Source: an uncultured Clostridia bacterium (GTDB lineage Bacteria; Bacillota; Clostridia; TANB77; CAG-508). From it: 52,485 nucleotides of DNA. Position 1 is the first letter of the stretch. Each line of letters opens with the position of its first letter. Made by a program: the position numbers and the translations under genes. Below are positions 23,442 to 33,885 of this stretch, piece by piece. The stretch covers positions 1 to 52,485 of the forward strand of contig CANRGM010000001.1 in assembly GCA_947630155.1 (NCBI GenBank). Reading direction: 5' to 3'. The notes under the pieces are model-generated. The model was not told the origin of the DNA. It was given only the letters and a program-made list of their open reading frames with translations, and searched no databases.

Positions 23442-24554
23442 TTACTTATTATAATACTTTGCTATAATTGCATCTGCAATTCTTTTACTTGCTTTTCCAT
23501 CTCCATAGGGATTTGACGCTTTACTCATCTTTGAATATTCTTCTTCATTTTCAAGTAATTCTTTGGTCATTTGATAAATTTTTTCTTCATCAGTTCCAGC
23601 AAGTTTTAATGTTCCTGCATCTATTCCTTCTGGTCTTTCTGTAGTGTCTCTAAGTACTAATACGGGTTTTCCTAATGATGGAGCCTCTTCTTGAATTCCA
23701 CCACTGTCAGTTAATATTAAATATGATTTAGCTAAGAAATTGTGAAAGTCAATTACCTCCAATGGATCAATTAATTTTATTTTATCATTATTTCCTAATA
23801 CCTCATTAGCTACGCTCCTTACTTTTGGATTTAAATGAACCGGATATACTGCTTTTACATCACTAAACTCATCTAGAATTCTTTTTATTGCCTTAAACAT
23901 TCCTCTCATAGGTTCACCAAGGTTTTCTCTTCTATGTGCTGTAATAAGTATAAGTCTGTCATTACCCACCCAATCAAAAATTTCATTACAATATGATTCT
24001 TTTACTGTTGTTGCCAATGCGTCTATTGCTGTATTTCCAGTTACATAAATATTTTCTGATTTCTTTCCTTCACGTAAAAGACTATTTTTACTGTTCTCTG
24101 TTGGGGCAAAATGCATATCTGCAATCACTCCAACCATCTGTCTATTCATTTCTTCTGGGAAAGGAGAATACTTATTCCATGTTCTTAATCCAGCTTCAAC
24201 ATGTCCAACATCAACCTGGCAATAATATGATGCTAATGCACCAGCAAAAGTAGTTGTTGTATCACCATGGACTAAGACTATATTAGGCTTAACTTGATTT
24301 ATCACTTCTTCTAATCCTTTTAATGCTTTAGAAGTAATATCTGATAGAGTTTGTCCTTGTTGCATAATGTTTAAATCATAATCTGGTTTTATATCAAATG
24401 TATTTAATACTTGATCTAACATTTGTCTATGTTGTGCTGTTACACACACAATACATTCTATTTCCTTTCTTGCTTTTAGTTCTTTAACTAGTGGTGCCAT
24501 CTTTATAGCTTCTGGTCTTGTACCAAATATGGTCATAACTTTTACTTTTGACAT
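23442..24554 (-). CDS. wecB: UDP-N-acetylglucosamine 2-epimerase (non-hydrolysing)
   Basis: Interconverts UDP-GlcNAc and UDP-ManNAc in the cytosol. The 370 residues show IFGTRPEAIKMAPLV, HGDTTTTFAGALASYY, GHVEAGLRTWNKYSPFPEE, ITAHRRENLGEP and LTDSGGIQEEAPSLGKPVL followed by RDTTERPE, all conserved in the family. Its 5' end overlaps the 3' end of the TagA-like gene by 13 bp, and tagO follows 21 bp downstream. Together they supply the ManNAc donor for the TagA-type transferase. Confidence 0.96.
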   Translation of the reverse strand: MSKVKVMTIFGTRPEAIKMAPLVKELKARKEIECIVCVTAQHRQMLDQVLNTFDIKPDYDLNIMQQGQTLSDITSKALKGLEEVINQVKPNIVLVHGDTTTTFAGALASYYCQVDVGHVEAGLRTWNKYSPFPEEMNRQMVGVIADMHFAPTENSKNSLLREGKKSENIYVTGNTAIDALATTVKESYCNEIFDWVGNDRLILITAHRRENLGEPMRGMFKAIKRILDEFSDVKAVYPVHLNPKVRSVANEVLGNNDKIKLIDPLEVIDFHNFLAKSYLILTDSGGIQEEAPSLGKPVLVLRDTTERPEGIDAGTLKLAGTDEEKIYQMTKELLENEEEYSKMSKASNPYGDGKASKRIADAIIAKYYNK

Positions 24555-25291
24555 TTTTTTTCTTCTCCTTTTCTTTTAAATTTTTCTATTAATACACAAA
24601 ATATGAATTTAAATAATTTTAATTGTCTAAATATCCTTTTAGGTTGTTTAATTAGTCTATATAGCCATTCTAAGTTTAATTTTATAATCCATTCTGGTGC
24701 TCTTTTTAATTTATTGCTAACTACATCAAAACTTCCACCAACTGGCATAATAATTTTTACGTTCTTTAATTTTTCCCTATTGTTGAAAATAAAATTATCT
24801 TGCTTTGGACTTCCTAACCCTACAAATAATATGTCTGGATTTGCTTTATTTATTTTTTGAATTGCTATATTTTCATCTACATAACCATCACATACGCCAA
24901 CAATATTTATTCCAGTGTATTTTTTTTCTAATTCTTCTTTAGCTGCTTCTGCAACCCCTGATTTTGCACCATAAAGAAATATTTTCAAATTATATTTTAT
25001 AGATTCTTCTATAATACTATACATAAAATCTATACCAGCTATTCTTTGAGTTATATTTCCATTATTAATTTTAGAAGCATATACTATTCCAATTCCATCC
25101 GGAATTTGGTATTTTTCTTTATTTATTTTTTCCTTATACACAACATCCTTATAGTTATTAATTACAATTTCTGGGTTTATATTAAAAATTATAGATTGCT
25201 TTTGATTTATGAAATCATCAAAAATTTCTTTTATTAATTCTTTTTTATCAGCTGTACATACATCAAACCCTAATATTCTTTCTTTATTCAT
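24542..25291 (-). CDS. tagA: WecG/TagA/CpsF-family N-acetylmannosaminyltransferase
   Basis: A GT26 enzyme predicted to add ManNAc (or a related sugar) to undecaprenyl-PP-GlcNAc, completing the linkage unit of wall teichoic acid-like polymers. The 249 residues include VINNYKDVVYKE, IPDGIGIVYASK with the catalytic Asp region, IFLYGAKSGVAE and the hallmark LFVGLGSPKQDNFI. A basic C-terminal amphipathic tail is typical for membrane association. AGAGGTAG is the ribosome site. The wecB start overlaps its end. Confidence 0.92.
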   Translation of the reverse strand: MNKERILGFDVCTADKKELIKEIFDDFINQKQSIIFNINPEIVINNYKDVVYKEKINKEKYQIPDGIGIVYASKINNGNITQRIAGIDFMYSIIEESIKYNLKIFLYGAKSGVAEAAKEELEKKYTGINIVGVCDGYVDENIAIQKINKANPDILFVGLGSPKQDNFIFNNREKLKNVKIIMPVGGSFDVVSNKLKRAPEWIIKLNLEWLYRLIKQPKRIFRQLKLFKFIFCVLIEKFKRKGEEKKCQK

Positions 25292-25305
25292 ATCTACCTC
25301 TAATT

Positions 25306-26799
25306 TTACTTTTTAAATCTATTTTTAGCTCTATTCCAACTATTGTAAGTTAGAAATTTTATATTAATTTTATCTTGTAAATTAGATTGTTCCTCTTTAA
25401 TTATATTTATTTTTTCATTAATATCTGATACTTCTTTAGATAACAAATTATTAAAATCATCTAAAGATTTTTTATTAGTCTCCACTATAGTTTCTACTAA
25501 AGTTTCATACCTATTTTCTATATCATCTCGAATTTTAGAAATTTCATCTAAAAGATTAAAATACAAATCTAACTTATTAAAGTCATCTTTTAATGATACT
25601 GAAACTGTTTCTAATTCTATATATCTTTTTAAAACATTATAAAATGATCTACTAGAATATATATTTTCATTTGGAATTGCGCGTTTTAAATTTCCTATTT
25701 CTTCATATATTTTTGGCATATCATATGAACTCATAATTGTTATATTATCTATTTCCTTTTTATAGTTCATATATATTTCATTTGAAGAATATTCACTTAT
25801 AAAAAGTTTATATAATTCATCTCTTGCATCTTCTTTCAAATATACATTTTGTATTTGTTGCTTTAATTTATCAACTGTAATATCAGGCAATATTTTATTT
25901 ATAAAGTTTTCTTTTTTTATTGAATTATATAGTTGTAAATCAATAATTCCTGCAATTTTACCATATCCTGTAAGTAATGTTGGATACCCCATTGCAATTG
26001 CTTCCATAGCTGCTCTACTTGTTCCTATAATTCCATTATACTTATTATTTAACTCTTCACTAATATTATCACAATGTCCCATTAATAAAACTTTATTGTG
26101 TAATTCATTTTCTGCTATATATTGTTGTAATTCTTCCTTCTTGTTTCCATCACCATAAATGCATATTTTATTAATATCAATTTCATCCATTACACTTATG
26201 ATTTTCTTTATTTCTTCTATTTTATCACTATCTATTCTAGATATTAAAGCCCAATTTTTATTATCTATAACAACATTTTTTTTATATTTTGTTAAATCAA
26301 TTGCATTTGGCAAAAAGACCACTTTATCACTATTATTCACTACATGTTGCATTGCATATACACCTGTTTCAGAAACTGAAAATACTTTATCAATTTCACT
26401 TTCTATTATAGCCTTAAATAATAAATTATCATTTATTTGATTAGTAAAATTAAATGAAATTACCCCATGGTAGGTGTATACGATTGGAATATTCATAATT
26501 TTTGCTGCAAATACAGCAGGAAATATGGAATAAAATGGATGTGCATGAATAATATCAATTTTATTCTCTTTTACTATTTCAACTAATTTATTGACATCTT
26601 GATAAAATTCTTCTATTGAAGAATCAGCCGAAAATTTAAATCCTGTATAGATTTTTGCATTACCAAAATCAAAATTACTACTATAATTGCTAAATGCAAA
26701 TGAAAAGTTATTTTCATTTTTCATGGCTGTATATTGAGTATAAATTTGAGTTTCTAATCCACCTCTTGTGAAATTTTGACTAACCACTAATATATTCAC
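25306..26799 (-). CDS. GT4-like glycosyltransferase with a C-terminal coiled coil
   Basis: A cytosolic GT-B glycosyltransferase of 497 residues. The N terminus MNILVVSQNFTRGGLETQ and IDIIHAHPFYSIFPAVF, then LPNAIDLTKYKK, WALISRIDSDK and GTSRAAMEAIAMGYPTLLTG are standard GT4 features. From about 400 it continues with an unusual Glu/Asp/Lys-rich tail (for example IRDDIENRYETLVETIVETN) predicted as coiled coil, ending in a basic stretch. The tail may mediate oligomer or membrane contact. GTG start after GGGGG. Acceptor and sugar are unknown. Confidence 0.85.
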   Translation of the reverse strand: MNILVVSQNFTRGGLETQIYTQYTAMKNENNFSFAFSNYSSNFDFGNAKIYTGFKFSADSSIEEFYQDVNKLVEIVKENKIDIIHAHPFYSIFPAVFAAKIMNIPIVYTYHGVISFNFTNQINDNLLFKAIIESEIDKVFSVSETGVYAMQHVVNNSDKVVFLPNAIDLTKYKKNVVIDNKNWALISRIDSDKIEEIKKIISVMDEIDINKICIYGDGNKKEELQQYIAENELHNKVLLMGHCDNISEELNNKYNGIIGTSRAAMEAIAMGYPTLLTGYGKIAGIIDLQLYNSIKKENFINKILPDITVDKLKQQIQNVYLKEDARDELYKLFISEYSSNEIYMNYKKEIDNITIMSSYDMPKIYEEIGNLKRAIPNENIYSSRSFYNVLKRYIELETVSVSLKDDFNKLDLYFNLLDEISKIRDDIENRYETLVETIVETNKKSLDDFNNLLSKEVSDINEKINIIKEEQSNLQDKINIKFLTYNSWNRAKNRFKK

Positions 26800-26826
26800 A
26801 ATTTTCCCCCAATCTTAATATATTAT

Positions 26827-28122
26827 TTATTCATATTTTTTTATTAGCTCTACTATTTTTAAAGCCTTCTTATTCCATGTGTTTTCTTTTGCTTCTTTCT
26901 CTAGCAACTCATAATAATTAGGATTATTTTCTTTGTTCATATTCACTGATTTTTCTATTAAATCCACAAATTCTTTTTTATCATTAGCAATCATTACTGA
27001 TTGATATTTTTTACATTCCTTCATTGCTGTTGTAACAATCGGTTTACCCAATGCCATATATTCAAAAAGTTTCACTGGTGAAGTTGCATTTGTTATTGAA
27101 TTTATTATAAAAGGTATTGTACAAACAGTAAATTTATTTGCATAATTTTGTAAGACAGAATAATCTTTGCATCCCATATAATATATATTAGAATATTCAT
27201 TTAATTTTGCTTTTTCTAATGAGTCATCATATTTAATACCAAATAATACAATATTATATTCCTTTTTTGTTTCAGCTAAATATTTAATCAAATCATAGTC
27301 AAACCAACTTGCTAATGCACCATAATACCCTATTATAGGTTTATTTTCTTTTAATATTTTTAAAAATTCATCTTCAAACATATAGTTTTGCTGTATATCT
27401 TTAAAGTGCTCTAAATCTACTCCATTACATGAATATACTAATTTTTCATTACCTCTTTTTTGCAATATATCTTTTTCTATTTCATCTGCTGTTACTACTA
27501 CAAAAACATTTTCTTTGTCATTTAAAATGTACTCATATTTATCCATTAAATTCTTTGGAAGTTCTTTTGCTCCTACTAATAGTGGACTTAAATCATCTAT
27601 ATATTCATATATTATTTTGTACCCAGAATTAATATAATTCTTTAACTCATTTAAGGTCATATTGCAATCAGTAGAATATATTTGTATATATTTTGGAATT
27701 TTAATACTATTTATCCTATTTAATAGCATTTTTTTCATTGCTATATTATTAAAATTAATTAAGTATAAACCATCTGATACTTTTTTTATATTTTTAACTT
27801 TATCAGTCATTGTTGTTACTTCATAAAAAACTAAACAATTTTGATTAGCTAGGTTTTTTGAAATGTGTTGTGGTCTTTGGTAAAGTGGAACATTCCATCC
27901 AAAAGTACTTCTCCAAATTATAATTCTATCATATTTATTATTAGAAAATATATCATTTAAAATTTTGTTATATTTTTTTCTATTTATTTTAATATCTAAA
28001 TATGAAAAAATATTTATTTTTGACAAATAGTTTGATTTTATATATTTATATACTTTTTTTAATGTAAATATTAATCCATCTTTTTTTAAAACACTAATAA
28101 ATTTTACAATCTTATCTTTCAT
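26827..28122 (-). CDS. Glycosyltransferase (GT4-like), paralog A
   Basis: A 431-residue GT-B-type glycosyltransferase. It shows WRSTFGWNVPLYQRPQHIS, a diagnostic N-terminal motif, then IIGYYGALASWFDYDLIKYL and ATSPVKLFEYMALGKPIVTT. The same three regions occur in the gene at 29533-30801, so the two are paralogs, separated by one membrane-protein gene. This suggests two similar transfer steps in the same polymer. GGAGAG precedes the ATG. The sugar donor is unknown. Confidence 0.82.
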   Translation of the reverse strand: MKDKIVKFISVLKKDGLIFTLKKVYKYIKSNYLSKINIFSYLDIKINRKKYNKILNDIFSNNKYDRIIIWRSTFGWNVPLYQRPQHISKNLANQNCLVFYEVTTMTDKVKNIKKVSDGLYLINFNNIAMKKMLLNRINSIKIPKYIQIYSTDCNMTLNELKNYINSGYKIIYEYIDDLSPLLVGAKELPKNLMDKYEYILNDKENVFVVVTADEIEKDILQKRGNEKLVYSCNGVDLEHFKDIQQNYMFEDEFLKILKENKPIIGYYGALASWFDYDLIKYLAETKKEYNIVLFGIKYDDSLEKAKLNEYSNIYYMGCKDYSVLQNYANKFTVCTIPFIINSITNATSPVKLFEYMALGKPIVTTAMKECKKYQSVMIANDKKEFVDLIEKSVNMNKENNPNYYELLEKEAKENTWNKKALKIVELIKKYE

Positions 28123-28145
28123 ATTCTCTCCATATAAAAATTTTG

Positions 28146-29528
28146 TTATATTACTTTTTCTTTAATCTTTAACCAAATTTCATAAATGAACCATGTTGCA
28201 ATGCAAAAGAAACCAAACATAGTTGCATATACATATCTAGTCATAGATACTGGAATTGCCGGTGCTAAGCTAATCATATTAAATACAATTGGCAACAATA
28301 TTAAACATATTTTTTTATTTTTTCTTAAAATGCTAATTACAATAATCATTACAATACTTAAATACATCCATAATGCTGGTCTCATTGTTATTGTTTCGTA
28401 TTTGCTAGATTGATATTTTATTTCAGCATTCTTTAAAAATTCTAAAAGTTTTGGTATTTTCGAATTTTCATTCAAATTAGGATATATGTCTTTATATACC
28501 CATAAATCTGTTTCTACAAACATACCGACAGTATAAGCACCTTCAAAAGGTATTGGACTATATAAGAAGGAAGTTAAATGTATATAATGTTTTATTACTA
28601 CAGTTGGGTATTCTAATGCTTTTTTCAAACCAAACTTAAAATATTCATTCCCACTTTCCTTTAATTTTTCTATATTTTGTGTATTAATACTATAATCCAT
28701 ATTATATGGATTATATGTTTCCTTTAATTTGTCTATATCAACATATTGAGATAGAAATTCTAGTTCTTCTTCTGTAAATTCAACTCCATCTGTATTTAAC
28801 ATTCTTGCCATTATATGTGAAATCGGTCCATATTTATTTGCATAGCTATTTTTTTGAATGTTAAGTACCTTAAACCCTACTGTTGTCATTAAAATATATA
28901 TTATAAACCAACTAACAAAGACAATATATGAAAGTTTCTGTTTTCTATGCAATAAAATTAGTACAATGCCTGTTAATGCTACAACTAAAATACCATTATG
29001 TCTAAATAAAGATATCACTAAGCAGACTAATAATAAAAATATGCATTTCTTTTTGTTCTCAAAAAATGTTTTATCATTTATTATATCAATTATTATTGCT
29101 GTAAATAATATTACAAAAGTTGAATATAATGTATCCTTGAGAAGTGTTACTGCAAAATTATAGTTTAAAGGTACAATAGCAAAAATTATGGAAGCTATTA
29201 TAAGAAAGTATCTATTTATTTTATAGTATTTCTCTAATCTGTTGAAAAAGAAACCAATAGTTAATGACATTATTAAACATTGCACCCATAATACAAATCC
29301 TGGATTATTCCATATTTTAGTTAATAGAAAAATATATATTGTATTATAGGCTGGATGCCAATCATCAAATACTCCTACTTGTGTTTGATTCCACTGTACC
29401 ATAGAATCACTTACTAATATGCCAGGCCAGTATGCCAATAAAACTATAGTTAATATACAAAATACTGGTGTAGCATATATTAAAGTACTAGGTATTTTTA
29501 TATTTTTTATTTTACTGACTAATGTCAT
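28146..29528 (-). CDS. Polytopic membrane protein, probable GT-C glycosyltransferase (DUF6020-like)
   Basis: A 460-residue protein with about ten hydrophobic segments. The N-terminal loop reads LAYWPGILVSDSMVQWNQ and DDWHPAYNTIYIF, a pattern I recognise from DUF6020-type membrane proteins near polysaccharide loci. The acidic loop after the first helix (SD and DDWH) is typical of lipid-linked-sugar-using GT-C enzymes. It probably adds a side-chain sugar on the outer face of the membrane, using a polyprenyl-phosphate sugar such as one made by the GT2 proteins here. It lies between the two paralogous glycosyltransferases. Confidence 0.7.
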   Translation of the reverse strand: MTLVSKIKNIKIPSTLIYATPVFCILTIVLLAYWPGILVSDSMVQWNQTQVGVFDDWHPAYNTIYIFLLTKIWNNPGFVLWVQCLIMSLTIGFFFNRLEKYYKINRYFLIIASIIFAIVPLNYNFAVTLLKDTLYSTFVILFTAIIIDIINDKTFFENKKKCIFLLLVCLVISLFRHNGILVVALTGIVLILLHRKQKLSYIVFVSWFIIYILMTTVGFKVLNIQKNSYANKYGPISHIMARMLNTDGVEFTEEELEFLSQYVDIDKLKETYNPYNMDYSINTQNIEKLKESGNEYFKFGLKKALEYPTVVIKHYIHLTSFLYSPIPFEGAYTVGMFVETDLWVYKDIYPNLNENSKIPKLLEFLKNAEIKYQSSKYETITMRPALWMYLSIVMIIVISILRKNKKICLILLPIVFNMISLAPAIPVSMTRYVYATMFGFFCIATWFIYEIWLKIKEKVI

Positions 29529-29532
29529 TATA

Positions 29533-30801
29533 TTAATTTCCTCCCTCCAATAGTTGAATAATATTTTCTGATTTTTGTTTCCATGTATTTTCTTTTGCTT
29601 CTTTCATTAATAATTTTTTATATTCTTCATCTTTATCTAATTCCAAAACATCAGGTATTTTATTAATAAATTCTTCATGAGAATTTGCTATGTTTACACT
29701 TTTATATTTTTTACATTCTTTCATTGCTGTAGTCAAAATAGGCTTTTGAGTTGCCATATATTCAAATAATTTTACTGGTGAAGTAGATTCTGTTATTTCG
29801 TTTATTAAAAAAGGTATTGTTAATAAATCTAATTTTGATGAATATTTAATCAAATCTTTATAATCAATTTTTCCTAAATAATAAACATTAGTATTATCTA
29901 GTAATTTACTTTTTTCTAATGAATCATCGTATTTTAATCCTATTAGAACTATAGCATAATTTGGATATTTAATAGCAACTTTATTCATTAACTCATAATC
30001 AAACCATTTAGCAAGAGCACCATAATATCCTATTAATTTATCATATTTTGTTTTTAATTCATTTATTATTTCAGGGGTTTCTTCCTTTGGGTCAATAACG
30101 AAATCATTTAATGTTACTCCATTAGTTGCTAAAATGAAATTCTTTTTTCTTGTTTGTTTTACATCATTATATAGCTTGTCTGCTGTAGTAACAATATAAC
30201 AATTCTCATTTTTCATTATAAAATTGTGTTTATCCCAGAAGTCTTTAGGTACACTTTGTGTTATATCTTCATGTATTTCATCTATATATTCATATAAAAT
30301 TTTATCTTTCCTATCTAAAGCTTCTGTAACTATATTTAATTTAGAGACAATGTCTGTAGAGTATAAATGTATAATTCTCTTATCAGTTTTTATGTTTTCA
30401 GTTAAAAATTTATATGCTGTTGTTACATATAAATTATCTTTAATTTTTTCATATATATTCACTTTATCATACATACAATTTGCTGTACAAAAGAAGTATA
30501 ATACATCTCCTCTATCTGCTAATTCAAGGGCAATTTGCTGTGGTCTTTGGAATATTGGTAAATTCCATTCTGTGTATGGATAAAAAACAAAAATATATTT
30601 ATATTTTTTATCTTTGCACAAGTTTTCCAAAAATTCATACTTCTCATTTTTCTTATTTAATTCTTTTTCCTCTTTCTTTTGAGTCATACTTCTATCTATG
30701 TCATCAAATTTTTTAAAAATTTTATATGCTATTTTCTTTAACAGCTTAACCATAAATCCTAAAAATCCGTATTTTTTTAATGCATTTATTATTCTTCCCA
30801 T
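29533..30801 (-). CDS. Glycosyltransferase (GT4-like), paralog B
   Basis: The 422-residue paralog of the gene at 26827-28122. Shared signatures are EWNLPIFQRPQQIALELA, LIGYYGALAKWFDYELM and STSPVKLFEYMATQKPILTT, and both end with a KEAKENTWK motif. The N-terminal 60 residues differ and are basic. I choose the ATG at 30801 (AGGAGAGAATT directly upstream) over one eight codons earlier. It is transcribed after the ABC-exporter ATPase. Donor and acceptor are unknown. Confidence 0.82.
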   Translation of the reverse strand: MGRIINALKKYGFLGFMVKLLKKIAYKIFKKFDDIDRSMTQKKEEKELNKKNEKYEFLENLCKDKKYKYIFVFYPYTEWNLPIFQRPQQIALELADRGDVLYFFCTANCMYDKVNIYEKIKDNLYVTTAYKFLTENIKTDKRIIHLYSTDIVSKLNIVTEALDRKDKILYEYIDEIHEDITQSVPKDFWDKHNFIMKNENCYIVTTADKLYNDVKQTRKKNFILATNGVTLNDFVIDPKEETPEIINELKTKYDKLIGYYGALAKWFDYELMNKVAIKYPNYAIVLIGLKYDDSLEKSKLLDNTNVYYLGKIDYKDLIKYSSKLDLLTIPFLINEITESTSPVKLFEYMATQKPILTTAMKECKKYKSVNIANSHEEFINKIPDVLELDKDEEYKKLLMKEAKENTWKQKSENIIQLLEGGN

Positions 30802-30838
30802 AATTCTCTCCTTAAATATTTTCATTATCCTTATGTTT

Positions 30839-31576
30839 TTATTGTCTTAACATTTGTTCTTCATACTTATCACATATATCATTTGGGTCACCAACCATTT
30901 TTATGCTTCCATTTTCTAACCATACAACCGTATTACATAACTCTCTTATTTGTGTTATATCGTGTGATACAAATAAAACTGTAGTTCCCTTACTAATCAT
31001 ATTTTTCATTTTTTTCTCACTCTTTTGTTTAAATGCTATATCTCCAACAGACAAAACTTCATCTACTATAAGTATCTCTGGTTCTACTATCGTAGCTATA
31101 GAGAAAGCTAAACGCGTTACCATACCAGAAGAAAAGTTTTTTACTGGCACATTAATAAAGTCTTTTAGTTCAGAAAATTCAATGATTTCATCCATTTTCT
31201 GATTTATAAAATCTTTTGAATATCCTAAAATTGCACCATTTAAATAAATGTTTTCTTTTGCTGTAAGATCCATATCAAAACCTGCACCTAACTCTATCAT
31301 TGGACATATATTTCCATATCTTTCTACAGTACCTTTTGTTGGTTTCATGACACCAGCCACGACTTTTAATAATGTAGATTTTCCTGCGCCATTACATCCT
31401 ACAAATCCTACAACTTCACCTTTATTTACTTCAAGATTTATATCTTTTAATGCCCAAAACTCTTTTTTAGATTCTTTATTTTTATGCTTGAATAAATTTA
31501 TGAAAAACAATTTAAGTGAAAAATTTTTTTCTATTCCCAAATTAAATCTCATTGATACATTATTAATTTTTATCAT
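30839..31576 (-). CDS. Polysaccharide ABC exporter, ATP-binding subunit (TagH/Wzt type)
   Basis: Powers export of a lipid-linked glycan such as teichoic acid. The 245 residues hold Walker A GCNGAGKSTLLK, a Q-loop region, the signature NFSSGMVTRLAFSIA, Walker B EILIVDEVLSVGD and the switch histidine in VLFVSHD. There is no C-terminal carbohydrate-binding domain as found in some Wzt proteins, so it is like the minimal exporters. The permease gene lies 8 bp upstream in the transcript. Confidence 0.93.
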   Translation of the reverse strand: MIKINNVSMRFNLGIEKNFSLKLFFINLFKHKNKESKKEFWALKDINLEVNKGEVVGFVGCNGAGKSTLLKVVAGVMKPTKGTVERYGNICPMIELGAGFDMDLTAKENIYLNGAILGYSKDFINQKMDEIIEFSELKDFINVPVKNFSSGMVTRLAFSIATIVEPEILIVDEVLSVGDIAFKQKSEKKMKNMISKGTTVLFVSHDITQIRELCNTVVWLENGSIKMVGDPNDICDKYEEQMLRQ

Positions 31577-31584
31577 ATTTCCTC

Positions 31585-32373
31585 CTAAATATAGTATATA
31601 AATTTATCTTGATTCTTTTTAAATACTAGAACACCTATAATTAGAGTAATAATAGCAGTTCCAGCACATACTGCAAATGCGAATGGAGATGGAATTTTAT
31701 TATACAAAATAATTGTTCTTGCAAAATCAATATAATGATATAAAGGATTTAGTTTAAAGTATACTTGTAATTCTTGTGATATCATACTTATATCATACAT
31801 AATAGGAGTTATATACATCCAAAGTGTCATAATAATACCATATATGTAAAACATATCTCTTAAGAATACAGATATTGCGGATAAAATTAATCCTACTCCC
31901 ATTGTAAAAACAAATAAACATATAAAAGCATATGGTAATAATAAGTGATATATATTTAAAGGTGTACCAGTTATAAATATGATTAAATACAGTGGAATTA
32001 ATGTTAGTAAAAAGTTAATTCCAACAAATAAACATTTTGAAATTGGAAATATATATTTCGGAATATATATTTTGTTTATTAGTGAAAAATTTGCAACTAC
32101 TGAACTCATAGCTAAATTGGATGCTTCACTAAAATAATTAAACATTACCAATCCAGTAAGAAGATATACTAAATAATTAACGCCTGGTGTACTAAATTTA
32201 AATATATTAGAAAATACTAAAGCCATAACAGTCATTGTTAGTAATGGGTATAATAAACTCCATAACACACCTAGAAAAGATCTTTTATATTTTACTTTAA
32301 AATCCCTGCTAATTAACTGATTTAATAGAAATCTATATTTTTTTAAACTTAAACAAATATTTTTTATATACAT
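31585..32373 (-). CDS. Polysaccharide ABC exporter, permease subunit (TagG/Wzm type)
   Basis: A 262-residue ABC-2-type permease with six membrane helices. It contains the classic N-terminal amphipathic part LLNQLISRDFKVKYKRSFLGVLWSLLYPLL and later GVGLILSAISVFLRDM and TPIMYDIS. With the adjacent ATPase it should move an undecaprenyl-linked polymer across the membrane. The ATG at 32373 has GAGGAGGTAAAA upstream and is preferred to one eight codons earlier. Confidence 0.92.
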   Translation of the reverse strand: MYIKNICLSLKKYRFLLNQLISRDFKVKYKRSFLGVLWSLLYPLLTMTVMALVFSNIFKFSTPGVNYLVYLLTGLVMFNYFSEASNLAMSSVVANFSLINKIYIPKYIFPISKCLFVGINFLLTLIPLYLIIFITGTPLNIYHLLLPYAFICLFVFTMGVGLILSAISVFLRDMFYIYGIIMTLWMYITPIMYDISMISQELQVYFKLNPLYHYIDFARTIILYNKIPSPFAFAVCAGTAIITLIIGVLVFKKNQDKFIYYI

Positions 32374-32393
32374 TTTTACCTCCTCTAACATCA

Positions 32394-33869
32394 TCATGTA
32401 GTATATAACTTATAATATAATATTGCAAAATATATTGTAAAACTTAAACTGTTTAATAAATTACCTGAATTATATGCAATTCCAAAAATCATAGCTATTG
32501 TAATTATACTTAAAAGATTGCTGGTTGAACATACTTTGAATTTGCTTTTTATTACCTTATAAATATATAAAAATATTAGTGCAAAATATGGGAAGAAAAT
32601 TATTACACATCCTACAATTCCTAAAGCATAATATTGCTCTATAAAATCTTGTTCGATGTTAAAAATATTTTGCAATCTAGTATGTGTTATTCCCAAAAGT
32701 TTGTCAAATTTATTGTTATTTATTTCTACTACCCTTTTTATCATTGCTTTTTCAATATATCTATAGTCAGTTCTATTATAAATGTCTTGATTTAATATAC
32801 TAATCCAAAAATCAGGATCATACTGATATGGATAGCTATTTAGAATAAATTGCTCATGAATATTTTTATTTCTATAATTTTCTTCAATGTAATTTATCTT
32901 GCTATCTTTCTCTATATTATCATTCTTCTCTTCTGTATTTTCTATATCATCTACATTATTAATTATATTATTGCTATCAACTTGTACAGTTAGATCCTGT
33001 TGATTATTCATTTCATATATTCTATTGAACATTGGATTTAGTGGTAATATTAAAACATAAATTATTGCTATTATTATTATACAATAAAAATCTTTTATTT
33101 TTTTCTTATCTGCATTATTTTTTTTCATTATACATATAATAAATGTAGTATAAATAAATACCAGTACAACACCTATTACCGCTACTCTTGTACTTAATAA
33201 GATTAATGCTATTATATCTATTAATAATACTGCTATATTGGTTACACTTTTTTTCTTAAAGCTCTCATATATTATAAAAGGCAAAAACATTAATAATATT
33301 GCACTTATTTGATTAGCATACTCAAATAAACCTTTAGATGCTAAATCCTTATATGTATATTTTTCAACATTATTAAACCATTTGAAAAAATTACCTTTTA
33401 TAATATCGTCACTATAACTCCCATAAGAGATTCCTAACAAATTTGTTATAATAATAATTAATCCTATAGTCAGTACAATTACTTTAATAATTTTATCTAT
33501 TTTTTCATTTTGAATATTAGATTTTATTAATATATATATTAACAAAATAGGAATTATCATTTTAATAAAATATGTAATTTCTTTAACTAATGAATAATTA
33601 AAATTATTAGGTATCACAGATGTAAAGTTAGTTGCATTTATATGATGTGCTATTATATATAATACTATAACACTGACATATGTAATAAGTATATTTTTTT
33701 TCTTACTTTTATCCTTGACAAAGTATATTAGGAAAATTATCCCAATTATAATTGTTCTAATCAATGTAGATATTGAGTTATAGAACACCTTTAAATCAAA
33801 AATAGGTTGTATTACAAGAAATATTATTATAAAATATTCCATAAATTTTTCTATTTTATTTTTTTCCAT
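32394..33869 (-). CDS. Polytopic O-antigen polymerase/ligase-like protein (Wzy/WaaL type)
   Basis: A 491-residue protein with about twelve membrane segments and one large extracytoplasmic loop (about 285-385) rich in Asn and Asp, the usual layout of Wzy/WaaL-family enzymes. Motifs are weak in this family, so the call rests on topology and context; the segment LLSTRVAVIGVVLVFIY is typical. The start has AAGGTGATT. This is one of two such proteins in the locus (the other at 45233-46468). Confidence 0.75.
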   Translation of the reverse strand: MEKNKIEKFMEYFIIIFLVIQPIFDLKVFYNSISTLIRTIIIGIIFLIYFVKDKSKKKNILITYVSVIVLYIIAHHINATNFTSVIPNNFNYSLVKEITYFIKMIIPILLIYILIKSNIQNEKIDKIIKVIVLTIGLIIIITNLLGISYGSYSDDIIKGNFFKWFNNVEKYTYKDLASKGLFEYANQISAILLMFLPFIIYESFKKKSVTNIAVLLIDIIALILLSTRVAVIGVVLVFIYTTFIICIMKKNNADKKKIKDFYCIIIIAIIYVLILPLNPMFNRIYEMNNQQDLTVQVDSNNIINNVDDIENTEEKNDNIEKDSKINYIEENYRNKNIHEQFILNSYPYQYDPDFWISILNQDIYNRTDYRYIEKAMIKRVVEINNNKFDKLLGITHTRLQNIFNIEQDFIEQYYALGIVGCVIIFFPYFALIFLYIYKVIKSKFKVCSTSNLLSIITIAMIFGIAYNSGNLLNSLSFTIYFAILYYKLYTT

Positions 33870-33885
33870 AAATCACCTTATTATT

